Of a stretch of 64,000 bases of DNA, positions 56,101-64,000 are shown piece after piece (the stretch's first letter is position 1; each line of letters opens with the position of its first letter). The stretch comes from Phytopythium helicoides. Its lineage: Eukaryota; Oomycota; Peronosporomycetes; Pythiales; Pythiaceae. Below the pieces are notes generated by a model. The model saw only the letters and a program-made list of their open reading frames with translations, had not been told where the DNA came from and did no database searches. The DNA is taken from positions 179,711 through 243,710 of the forward strand of contig JANFNE010000023.1 of NCBI GenBank assembly GCA_024867545.1, written 5' to 3'. The translations under genes and the position numbers were made by a program.

Positions 56101-57039
56101 GTCAACAGTTGCAACGGATTCCGCAATGGCATCGCCGACGATCGCAGCCACAATGTCCTCCGTAGCCAGAGTGAAGGCAAGCGTGGAGTCAACCTTCACA
56201 GTTACAGCGTCTTCGACGACTTCAGCGGCGATCTCAGATACGGTGGCGACTTCAGCTTCCTCAGCCTCGGTCGTTGCAACCTCGGTAGTCTGCTCAACAA
56301 CTTCCTGCACACTTTCCTCGTTGGCAATGGAGGTTTCTTCAGTTGCTTCATCTGCCTCAGTGGTCTCAACAGCTTCAACGACAGCCTCGACAGTCTCAAC
56401 ATTTGCGATCTCCGCAATCTCCGTGGTCTCGACGGACTCTGAGGACTGGACATCCTCTACGGCTTCAGTTGATTCGGCTACCTCAACCTTCTCAATCTTC
56501 TCGACGGTCTCTAAGGATTCAGTGCTCTCGCGCTTCTCGACTGTCTCGGTGTTGACAGCTTCGGTGACGACAGCCTCGATGACTTCAGCGCTCTCGACAG
56601 ATCCTGCAGCGTTGACTTCAACTGACTCGACAGTTGCCGACTCGACCGTCTCCATTGCAGTCGTCTCGGTGGTCTCAACACTCTGGACACCTTCGCCCGC
56701 CTCAGTCCGCTCGGAGGTCTCGACAGCCTCAACCACCCCAACCTCTACTTCCTTGTCAATCTCAACGCTCTCGACGGTCTCCGCGGTCTCCACGCTCTCT
56801 GCAACAACCGTCTCGGTCGCTTCACTCTCTGTTCTCTCCACAGTCGTGACAGTCTTGACAGTCGTAGTAGTGGTCTTGACCACCTCGACGGCCTCAACCT
56901 GCTCGCTAGCTCCCGCACTCTCCTCGCTCTCGCGGCTCAGCGCATCCTGGCCATCCGCGAGCCCCTCGCTCTTCTTGTCGACGCCCGTCGGCTGCTCCTG
57001 CTCCCTCGCCAGCTCCACCTCAGGCTCCACCGCGTCCAT
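53129..57039 (-). CDS. Large modular Glu/Val/Thr-rich protein with repeated RFE modules (multi-exon)
   Basis: Starts [16 protein letters not shown] at 57039. The first exon is open for 788 codons: about 500 residues of E/V/T/S low complexity (ETVETVES type), then a basic patch [19 protein letters not shown], three HRTES..L.L..PV..AL.KL.SPKE repeats of about 30 residues, then [16 protein letters not shown]. Downstream minus frames carry further modules: [12 protein letters not shown]...FRTVRTFF...PSIRV.AEK (54342-54632), [11 protein letters not shown] (53803-54138), [11 protein letters not shown] (53481-54008) and NIAHRFETK...[11 protein letters not shown] (53129-53605, ending the gene). A good donor (GTTAGT) and acceptor lie near 54,110-54,150. 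Exact exons are not resolved. Likely a coiled, extended cytoskeletal or scaffold protein (inference). Confidence 0.65.
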
Positions 57040-57299
57040 CGCAGCTCTCGGTCGGTCCGCAGCCTCCGCCGTCGCCGCGGCAGTCGCAAAGCGCTAGTGA
57101 CGCGCGGCTGCAGGACGCGCAAGTTGGCTCCTCTCCCCCTCCATGTGCCGCACAACCCCACGATTGACACACAACCGGTATCGAACCGGTATCTTTTCAC
57201 GTCACACATTGCGCGCGTCACACATTGCACTGCAACCTGAATCCCATGCTAGTCAAAGTGTGTGTGTGTGTGGGAGAAAGCTCTATTCCGACCGGAGGC
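57040..57299. other. Intergenic
   Basis: Promoter side of the modular gene and 3' side of the SWEET gene; includes a short (GT)n tract near 57,258-57,270. Confidence 0.5.
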
Positions 57300-58019
57300 T
57301 TAGTGCACGGCGAGCTTGCCTGCGGTGGGCACGGCGCCAGGGTGGAGCACGCTGTAGTTGAGCACGACGGTGTGGTGCTTGGGGCGAAAGACCAGGTAGA
57401 GCACGATTTGGATGAGCGGCGGCACGGAGCACACGGCGTTGGGCACCAGCACGAACAGGTCGAAGTTGACGGCGCCCGCGACGGTCCAGAGCGCGTTGCC
57501 TACGAATGACGCCACGCACATGCCGATGGGGATGCACTTGGCCGATCGCGTGCGCAGCACCGTCACGATCTTCTCGAACGGCGACGAGTACAGCATAAAG
57601 CTCACGATGGAACCGATGTAGCCCATGATGGTCGCAACTTCGTCGATAGTTTGCCCTGTGAGTCCCAGCGCACCGATCACGACGTATCCCGTCACTAGCA
57701 GCAAAAAGGCGAACGTGGTGACCACGACCTTCAGCGCGCGCTTGGGCTGCGCCGTATACCGGCAGTAGATGATGATGTAGCTGAGTGCGAGCGCAAAGCC
57801 CAGCGCCATGGTCGTGAACAGCGGGAACATGTTGCGCACGAGGTAGCCGTACGTGCCCCACATGTGGCAGTTGGCGAGCATGGATACAAGAGGGATGATC
57901 GACACGTCTCCAGTCTTGCGCGACTTGAGCACGTGATACATGCTCGGCGACGGGCTTAGGTAGATGGCAAGGCTCGAAGCCGACGCCAACAAGTTCACAA
58001 CCGTGTCGAATATGGCCAT
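57300..58019 (-). CDS. SWEET/MtN3 sugar transporter
   Basis: 239 aa from Met 58019 (MAIFDTVVN); an upstream in-frame Met at 58088 adds 23 hydrophilic Cys-rich residues and is less likely. Seven hydrophobic helices in a 3+1+3 layout. MtN3 repeat 1 has SPSPSMYHVLKSRKTGDVSI and MWGTYGYLV; repeat 2 has YSSPFEKIVTVLRTRSAKCI, then PIGMCVASFVGNALWTVAG. These are the Pro-bearing motifs and Asn/Trp residues of the family. SWEETs are bidirectional sugar uniporters of the plasma or vacuolar membrane; substrate cannot be told. Minus strand, same as its neighbours, intact. Confidence 0.9.
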   Translation of the reverse strand: MAIFDTVVNLLASASSLAIYLSPSPSMYHVLKSRKTGDVSIIPLVSMLANCHMWGTYGYLVRNMFPLFTTMALGFALALSYIIIYCRYTAQPKRALKVVVTTFAFLLLVTGYVVIGALGLTGQTIDEVATIMGYIGSIVSFMLYSSPFEKIVTVLRTRSAKCIPIGMCVASFVGNALWTVAGAVNFDLFVLVPNAVCSVPPLIQIVLYLVFRPKHHTVVLNYSVLHPGAVPTAGKLAVH

Positions 58020-58416
58020 AGTGGTTGTTGGAATCCGAGAGCAAGTTTCAAAGTGATGGCTGCAGCAGCACGTTCGATAAGGCTTCAACCTGAGGCCGTA
58101 TAAATAGTGGTGGCGACAATGACGTGGCTGAGTTCCGGTGCAACATCAACACAACTATTCTTGAAAGAGAACAATCACAATGAAAATCAGCAATCTTCAA
58201 CAGGAGACAGATCTCCGCCATTTATAAATGTCTTCAGTGCCATCATGTTGCTGCTGAAGATGCAGAAGATTCAACATAACGGTGGGAGTCTGAAGCCAAC
58301 GAAGTTGTTGCTGCAAGGAATCCAATTGAAATGGGAAGGTTCACGTTAGCATACAGCGAAGCAAATGTGATGCTGCAAGCTGCGATTAAATATTCTTCTT
58401 CCATCTAATGAGTCAT
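58020..58416. other. Intergenic
   Basis: SWEET promoter region and 3' side of the next minus gene. The plus frame 58107-58349 has no family resemblance. Confidence 0.5.
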
Positions 58417-58894
58417 CTATGATAATGCTGCAGCCCATCTGGAATCAGTCAAGAACTTTAACTCGCTGCTCATTATTGGCTCGTCGTTGATATTCTCACG
58501 CGTATCGCGGTGTGCTTCGCGCTTTTGTAGCGTAATTGAGATCACGCACACGAACCATCCAACTTCAGAAAGCAGAGGCACATCAAGTCGCACTGGACGC
58601 ACCTCGCCGAGATAGAAAAGAAAAAAGATCGCTGGCACCTTCGGCGTAGACGAGATATACGACGTTCCAAACAGTCCATCCGACCATTGACTTTCCGCAC
58701 CAAACTCCCACCAAAATACAAAGTCGAGAATCCTGAATCCCGCCGAGAGAAGGGAGAGGAGCACTCCAATGACGTTCGCTGTTGTTATCTCGGCTGGAGG
58801 CATCAGTAGTTGAAAAATCGAGAAAGATCACTGCAATTATGGCGAGTAGGAGGCTGCCCACACGTCTGTCGTCGAGAGCATGACTACTCGCCAT
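58417..58894 (-). pseudogene. Four-helix membrane protein, broken copy 1
   Basis: Related to the gene at 59293. Pieces VGSLLLAIIAVIFLDFS, ITTANVIGVLLSLLSAGFRI, GWTVWNVVYLVYAEG and VGWFVCVISITLQKREA fall in different minus frames over 58417-58894, so several indels separate them. Ends with MSSELKFLTDSRWAA, comparable to MSSETEPSADYRLAA of copy 2. Confidence 0.6.
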
Positions 58895-59292
58895 CCCGTT
58901 GCAGACATTAGATCAAGTGGTTTCGTCGATGGCTGGGAAATTGAAAAGCGAGGCATGGCAGCAGCTTGGTTCGGTGATCACCTCGAATTTCAAGCTGTAG
59001 TGATCGGCACACAGGAGCCAATCAAGAGGATCAAGCGAAATATTCGTGGGGATTCATTATCAACGAAATGATGCTCAAGAGTTGTTATCAAACCCTTCCC
59101 ATGTTTCGGAGTTTGCTCTGATCCTCTTTTGAATCCCAAGCACGATCTCTATACGTTGGGGTTTTCAACGGAGTTATCTCGTCATCGTCGCTGGTCGCTG
59201 ACGCGATCCAACCAAATGCAGGTCACCAATCCTTGCTGCGCAACAGGTTCCCTTACTATGAATAATGAATGTGCATTCAATCTAAACTTCGT
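58895..59292. other. Intergenic
   Basis: No supported gene in either strand. Confidence 0.5.
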
Positions 59293-59817
59293 CTACGGCT
59301 GCATTGCAGCCAGCCTGTAGTCCGCCGAAGGCTCTGTCTCGCTGCTCATAGCTGTGTCATTGGCGATGCGCTGGATGCCAACAGCTGCAGCTTCGCGTTG
59401 ACTCTTCTTCTGCAGCACCATCGCTGCTACACACGCCACGCAGCCGATGCCAGGTAGCAGTGCGGTCACAAGCCATCCCGTACGAAGCTTTTCAATGAGA
59501 CCGAGGAAAAGGAAGGCGCCGCCGTCGGCCAAGACGAGGTACACTAGGTTCCATGCTGCCCACTGGAACTTCGACCTCCCTCGCCACACCCCGACTGCAA
59601 AAACAAAGCCGAGAATGCCAACGATGGCGATCACGATGGAGACGAGAATTCCTCCGACGCGGGGCTGGTCATTCGTGTCGTCATCTGTGCTGGAGAGATC
59701 CGCAAACGACAGGGCGAAGAAGGTGCCAGCGATCGTGCCAAGCATCAGAGCGGCGCCGATGTCTGCCATTGTCACCACGATTAGCATAACCGCGCGCCAC
59801 TCCAGCGCCGACTTCAT
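59293..59817 (-). CDS. Four-helix membrane protein, copy 2
   Basis: 174 aa from Met 59817 (MKSALEWRAVML); the open frame extends to 60000 but the upstream part is Cys-rich and not shared with relatives. Four hydrophobic helices, the second followed by VWRGRSKFQWAAWNLVYLVLADG, a segment conserved in copies 1 and 4 (W.AWN..YLVL). C-terminal tail of charged and Ser residues (LQKKSQREAAAVG) is probably cytosolic. Tetraspanning shape only resembles tetraspanin/claudin-like proteins; no CCG motif, so not a true tetraspanin. Function unknown. Confidence 0.7.
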   Translation of the reverse strand: MKSALEWRAVMLIVVTMADIGAALMLGTIAGTFFALSFADLSSTDDDTNDQPRVGGILVSIVIAIVGILGFVFAVGVWRGRSKFQWAAWNLVYLVLADGGAFLFLGLIEKLRTGWLVTALLPGIGCVACVAAMVLQKKSQREAAAVGIQRIANDTAMSSETEPSADYRLAAMQP

Positions 59818-60034
59818 GGTGTCTCTTGAAAGTTTTGATGTGCAAGAGAGAAGGAAAACGGAGAGTGGCAAGTGGTGGTACGGGCACGAAGTGCGGTGCT
59901 CTACCATGCACATCACCATGCAAACTGGATACTGTGACCACTGTTTACCAACATCAAGGCAAAGATTCACCAGGACAATGGATGCACCACGTACGACCAC
60001 TGTGCCGTTCCGGCGAGCCCTGTATTATCCGCTC

Positions 60035-60508
60035 CTAGTTGGGTTGCTGCAAATATTGGCCTGCGTTCTCCGTGCTGGTCCTCGCGTTGTCTTCATGGAG
60101 ATTGACTTGGACGTGGTCCTCACTGCGCACCGAGCGGATGTAGGCAACCCAAACCTCGCAGCAGATGGCGGGCAACGACAGGAATGTGACCCAAATCTCC
60201 AGCCTCGCGAGGGCGAGCACGGTGAACGTGAATCCGGAGAGCATCATGTAGCCGCACAGCAAGAAGCGCCATCCCGGTCGATCGATCCCACCACGCCAGC
60301 CCGTAAGCGCTAGGACGGCCCCGAGGAACACGAACACGCCGATTGCGACTTCCAGTGCGATGTCGGTGTAGTGCTTGGAGGTGTCGTTCAGGTACGAACC
60401 TGTCTTCTGTGTGATTACAACGATCGCAGCCGAGGGGAGGACGATCTGGATCACTGCAAGCCTTGCAAAGTACAAGGTGCTGTACGCAAGTGGGCTCTTC
60501 AGTGCCAT
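60035..60508 (-). CDS. Four-helix membrane protein, copy 3 (most diverged)
   Basis: About 157 aa from Met 60508 (MALKSPLAYSTLY). Four hydrophobic helices (FARLAVIQIVLPSAAIVVI, IALEVAIGVFVFLGAVLAL, WRFLLCGYMMLSGFTFTVLA, WVTFLSLPAICCEVWVAYI) spaced as in copies 2 and 4, with GWRGGIDRPGW in the place of the W.AWN region. Tail is acidic and Asn-rich. The upstream Met at 60598 would add 30 residues without homology. Function unknown. Confidence 0.65.
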   Translation of the reverse strand: MALKSPLAYSTLYFARLAVIQIVLPSAAIVVITQKTGSYLNDTSKHYTDIALEVAIGVFVFLGAVLALTGWRGGIDRPGWRFLLCGYMMLSGFTFTVLALARLEIWVTFLSLPAICCEVWVAYIRSVRSEDHVQVNLHEDNARTSTENAGQYLQQPN

Positions 60509-60699
60509 CTTCGCTCGGTCGAGGGAAATGCCAACTGACAGACCCCAGACGTTCTCTCCATGAGGAAAAGTCGGGGGAACGTTGATTATGTGAAACAACT
60601 TCGGTGTACGTACTCACGTACTAATCACGCAGCCATCTAGAGCACCGGCTCATCTACAGGTGTACGAGTCCAGCTCATGACGACTTGACCGCCGTTCGT

Positions 60700-61218
60700 T
60701 CATGGGTACAGCTCCGAGCTGCTGCTGTAGCTTGCATCCGAGGTCGAGGCTTCGTCGACGCAAGCCGTCTGGAGTGCTCCCGCTTCTTGCTCTTGACGTT
60801 TTTGCAGCACGATCAGCCGCCAGCACGCCACGCATCCGACCACTGGCAGAATGAGCACGGGGAACCACACCTTGAGCTTCGCTTCACTAAAGTTGAGGAG
60901 CGTGACTACGGGTAGCTCGGACAAGACCAAATACGCGACGTTCCACGTTAGCCACGCTCGAGAAGGTCGCTTGCAGCTAATGAACAGGCTCAAGACAACT
61001 CCGAGAACAGCGAGGGCCATCATTGCAATCACGATCAGGATAGTGCCGCTTCCCTGGAAGTTGCCTTCGCTGTCGCTTGCCACGAAGAATAGCAGAGCTG
61101 CAACCAGCGCAAACATGGCTGCTCCCGCGAGGTCGAAGACTGCGACCGAAACACGAAGCAAGTCAAGCTGATGCATCGGCGTCTGTCGTAAAGAAGGCAG
61201 ATTGGAAAATGAGCCCAT
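60700..61218 (-). CDS. Four-helix membrane protein, copy 4
   Basis: Up to 172 aa; Met at 61218 or 61176 (MHQLDLLRVSVAV) are both plausible, with 61254 less so. Helices: VSVAVFDLAGAAMFALVAALLFF, ILIVIAMMALAVLGVVLSLFI, then SRAWLTWNVAYLVLSELPV and VWFPVLILPVVGCVACW. The W.TWN..YLVL and GCVAC segments match copy 2 (WAAWNLVYLVL, GCVACVAAMVLQK). Ser-rich tail SDASYSSSSELYP. Minus strand like all four members. Confidence 0.7.
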   Translation of the reverse strand: MGSFSNLPSLRQTPMHQLDLLRVSVAVFDLAGAAMFALVAALLFFVASDSEGNFQGSGTILIVIAMMALAVLGVVLSLFISCKRPSRAWLTWNVAYLVLSELPVVTLLNFSEAKLKVWFPVLILPVVGCVACWRLIVLQKRQEQEAGALQTACVDEASTSDASYSSSSELYP

Positions 61219-61254
61219 GGCAGATTTTAGCTCGGCAGGATGTGCCACGGACAA

Positions 61255-61597
61255 GAATCTCCACTGATACGTTTTCGACTATGCTCTGCAGGAGACTGAG
61301 ACAAGACAGGGACATACGCTGTTACTCAATGGCATGAAAGCGACCCTTATTGTTTATGATGTTGCCACTGCTGCAGCAGCTCAGGTCGTTGCAGCTCGAT
61401 GTCCCGACACCCAAAAGAACAGGAGCTGCCATCGCGATTTGTTAGAGGGTTTGCATCCTAGAGTTTACCCACGCCATCACGTTGAATCTTTCAGCACAAC
61501 ACCACATCAACCGAAAATGACAGAGACCGCTCTAGTTTATGATGACTCAATTTGTTAGCGCTCAACGCGTGCGCATCAACTTGGGAAAAGATATTTT
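61255..61597. other. Intergenic
   Basis: Between copy 4 and the EDR2-like gene; no supported gene. Confidence 0.5.
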
Positions 61598-64000
61598 CTA
61601 CGTTCGACCGCCTTTATGGTCTTTTGTCTGCGATTGTTTCGAGTATGGCACGGCGTTCTGCATGTCAATGCAGTTGAGCCGCACGCATCCGAGCATGCGC
61701 TCGGGCAGCTCGAGGCTGCTCTGGGCTTCGATGACAAAGCCGAGGTCGATGACTAGATCGCGGGAGAATCCAAGCAGCAACTTCAGCAAACTCGAAGCAA
61801 CGGTGCTGCTGCCAATATCGTAGTCGATCTCCAGGTAGTCGCGCGTCTGGTAGTACCGCTGGTGTAGCTTTGTGCCAAGAATCGCAGGGGTCGTGCCGAC
61901 TCCTTCACGAATTGGCCACGTGCCTTGAACAACTCGTGGAATTAGCTTCAATCGCTGGGTGCGGAAAACATCACTCGAGCCATGCAAAAATTCGTGGCAT
62001 AGGTCCGCAAACACCGAGTTTTTGCGAAGCTCCGCGGGATCCTCGGCAGTGTAGTATAGCACAAGAGAGTGCCGCGGCGTCCCCGGAAGCATGAAATTCA
62101 CAATAAACACGAACGGCTTGGCGTCCGCTGATTCTCCATCGACGCTGAAGCCAGAGAATCCGCTTGGGTCAAAAGATGACACACCAATGTTCTCAATCGG
62201 ATCGCTTGACCGGTACAGTTCCACATCAATCAAGCGGAGCAGCTGCCGTGCCGATGGCACCTTGCCCTTCGTCGACAAATAGTGCGGTCCTCGAATGAGA
62301 AAGGTGGAAGCGTCAGGCTCGCTCCAGAACTTGGTACCCAGGCCGTGACTGACAGATAGATCTGTTCGGAATGGCTCGAGCATCGGGAATCGGCCCTCAG
62401 AAATGATGAGCTGGCTTGCTGCAGACCCTGAAGTTGGTGACATTGAGCCAGCAAGCGGAGACGAAAAGCTACCGCGATGCATAGATAAGGGAGGTCGATA
62501 GGTTGGAGAGCCGCCGTCATTGGCAGTAATGCTCGTGATCATCTCCAGGAAGTGTACGCCGTACGCGTGCATGTAGTACCATGACCGAGCAAGCGGCGAG
62601 TCGATCCACCCCTTTGGGTTAATTTGGATCGTGAGCGTGACCCAGCACTCCTCAAACGATTCTTCGGCTTCCACGCGCGGCGAGATAATAAATCCTCCAC
62701 CAAGAATGTTGGCGCGCACCGCAGCAGCGTTCTTCGGTGACGGACACTTGGTGTGAGTGGTCGACTGGAAGCAGACAAAGTACGAGCTGTCCTGCTCTTT
62801 CCGCCAGTATCGAAGCAGGCACAAGTCGCGTGCTTCCACATGGACCGGCCACAAGTAAGTCGGGAAGAGTTTCCAATACACGACGTCGCTGTGGTCAACT
62901 GTGTTCTCTTCCAGCACGCGAACCTCTTGAATCACGTGGTTGGCTTTGTAAAAGGTGCTGTTTGTGTTCATAAGCATCTCGAACACGCGTTTAGGTGACG
63001 CATTGACCTTGATGCTGGTACGAAGGGCTGGCGGTGGGCCCTTTGTCGGAGGGCCATGCTGGTAACTGCCTTCAGTGTCGACGCGAAGTTTGGAGGAAAA
63101 ATCGTACAGCTTCCAGTTCGTCTCTTGCGAGAACGTGGCTGATGTCCGAAAGGTCTTGGCAATTGATCGGGGGACAGAGCCGAAGGATCCAGAGCGTTGT
63201 CGTGGCCCTGTTGGATTTGTTTGTGCATTTGTTGGAGCCGCAGCACCAGTTGAAGAATTTGGAGCTGTCGTACAGTTCCCTGATGACCCCTGGCGAGAAG
63301 CACCAGTCGTTGCCGCCGACGTAGTTGTGGAGTTTGCAGGCGCAGCATTTGCGGCTCTGCTTTTACTTGCAGCTGTAGAGCGACTTGTTGGTTCATCTGA
63401 AGACTCCTCCACGGTTGTCGAGGTGGCTCTGACACGTGAAGATTCGACTTCCGAGTGGTCGTGATCCATGTACCAGCTCAAGTACCGCTTCCACTGCTCC
63501 TCGGCTTGGGCGATGCACTCAAGGATACTGTTTCGCCACCATTCGGCAGTCTCGAGTGACTCGGCAGCCAGAGCGATTGGACCTTTGCCGCGATTCTGTG
63601 CGATCATTGCACCAGCAGCACCTGCTCCAGCGGCAGCCGCTGCGGCACTCATTCCCATGCCCACCATGCCGATGCCGACACCGGCCAAGCCTCCGGTGAG
63701 CACAACCGCCGTCGCAGCTGTGGCTGCAGCCGCCGCCGCAGCAGCACGGTTGCGGAACCTTCGCTGGTTGATCTTCTTGGCAGCGACCTTCGGATCGAAG
63801 TCGTCCATGCCCGAGCCGTCTGGGGACAGCGGGATGTCCATTCCGGAGCGCGAGGACGATGCCGACATGGGCGTGTGCTCGTTGACGATGTGGCTTCCGC
63901 TGACGACCGAGTCCTCAATGTCGTCCGAGGACGCGTTGGCGAGGTGTCGGATGCGGAAGGTGAAGAGCTTCTTGGTCTCAATCTTGCTGGGGGACTCTCG
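61598..64000 (-). CDS. EDR2-like lipid-binding protein (START + DUF1336), 5' end outside window
   Basis: 800 codons visible; the frame stays open from Met 63868 upstream to 64000 (RESPSKIETKKLF, TFRIRHLANASSDD), so the gene continues past the edge and that Met is not the start. The upstream residues look like the end of a PH domain (inference). Then a glycine/alanine-rich hydrophobic stretch near 63,700, a Ser/Thr-rich linker, a START domain (VFEMLMNTNSTFYKANHVIQ, VVYWKLFPTYLWPVHVEARD, CWVTLTIQINPKGW) and a C-terminal DUF1336/EDR2_C domain (STFLIRGPHYLSTKGKV, FVFIVNFMLPG, YLEIDYDIGSSTVA). Plant EDR2 has the same PH-START-DUF1336 order and binds phosphoinositides; here lipid transfer or signalling at membranes is likely. 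Confidence 0.88.
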   Translation of the reverse strand, partial: RESPSKIETKKLFTFRIRHLANASSDDIEDSVVSGSHIVNEHTPMSASSSRSGMDIPLSPDGSGMDDFDPKVAAKKINQRRFRNRAAAAAAAATAATAVVLTGGLAGVGIGMVGMGMSAAAAAAGAGAAGAMIAQNRGKGPIALAAESLETAEWWRNSILECIAQAEEQWKRYLSWYMDHDHSEVESSRVRATSTTVEESSDEPTSRSTAASKSRAANAAPANSTTTSAATTGASRQGSSGNCTTAPNSSTGAAAPTNAQTNPTGPRQRSGSFGSVPRSIAKTFRTSATFSQETNWKLYDFSSKLRVDTEGSYQHGPPTKGPPPALRTSIKVNASPKRVFEMLMNTNSTFYKANHVIQEVRVLEENTVDHSDVVYWKLFPTYLWPVHVEARDLCLLRYWRKEQDSSYFVCFQSTTHTKCPSPKNAAAVRANILGGGFIISPRVEAEESFEECWVTLTIQINPKGWIDSPLARSWYYMHAYGVHFLEMITSITANDGGSPTYRPPLSMHRGSFSSPLAGSMSPTSGSAASQLIISEGRFPMLEPFRTDLSVSHGLGTKFWSEPDASTFLIRGPHYLSTKGKVPSARQLLRLIDVELYRSSDPIENIGVSSFDPSGFSGFSVDGESADAKPFVFIVNFMLPGTPRHSLVLYYTAEDPAELRKNSVFADLCHEFLHGSSDVFRTQRLKLIPRVVQGTWPIREGVGTTPAILGTKLHQRYYQTRDYLEIDYDIGSSTVASSLLKLLLGFSRDLVIDLGFVIEAQSSLELPERMLGCVRLNCIDMQNAVPYSKQSQTKDHKGGRT

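Noticed and set aside
37077..64000. RxLR or Crinkler effector genes
   Set aside because: No signal peptide with RxLR-EER or LFLAK motif noticed in the frames examined.

Overview
This is a nuclear window from an oomycete (Peronosporales/Pythiales type, genus not resolved). The evidence is eukaryotic genes with short GT-AG introns, high-GC coding DNA, a SWEET sugar transporter, a cluster of membrane-anchored P450s, an EDR2-like PH-START-DUF1336 protein, and several lineage-restricted tandem families. It falls into two halves: a nested pile of Helitron-type rolling-circle transposons (about 1-37,080) and a host gene cluster (about 37,080-64,000).

Mobile half. Element A (window edge to 6,401) has a Helitron Rep open reading frame running off the left edge, a compact AWS-SET-postSET histone methyltransferase gene, and a small three-exon accessory gene. 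Element C (6,402-17,167) has a 2,030-codon Rep-helicase frame broken by one in-frame TAG, the same accessory gene in diverged form, and a decayed Harbinger-type DDE transposase insert. Almost all of C plus 230 bp beyond it recurs inverted at 20,198-31,194, making a pair of about 11-kb arms. Between the arms lies element S (17,396-20,198), a non-autonomous derivative keeping only the Rep N-terminus and a third version of the accessory gene. A second direct copy of S (31,200-33,930) follows the right arm. Element E (33,930-37,076) is a non-autonomous element made of host gene pieces: a beta-repeat surface protein, a PDR-type ABC transporter and a cytosine deaminase. The elements share an end: a 7-bp-stem hairpin with a 3-nt loop followed by TAMSCAA(T), with compensatory changes in the stem. 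They sit end to end.

How the parts fit. Rep (HUH nuclease, two-tyrosine-type motif) and the Pif1-family helicase would do rolling-circle transposition. The accessory protein is divergently transcribed, carries a conserved SP-[LV]-K-[KR]-LK basic motif and a C-terminal block resembling OB-fold ssDNA-binding domains. It is retained in all three lineages with identical intron positions and phases, so it looks like a real but unnamed component of these transposons. Element A's SET protein ends in a PIP-box-like motif, suggesting chromatin modification targeted to replication forks. This SET-plus-accessory cargo set is the best candidate for an undescribed system.

Host half. From 37.4 to 52.7 kb there are three members of one leucine-rich family (one intact, two broken) around three tandem P450 genes (two frameshifted, one intact). 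Two small genes follow: a repeat protein and an acidic Ser-rich protein. Then come a large Glu/Val/Thr-rich modular protein with repeated RFE modules, a SWEET transporter, four tandem four-helix membrane proteins (one broken), and the EDR2-like gene running off the right edge. Many breaks are single-base indels, so consensus errors in the assembly cannot be excluded.
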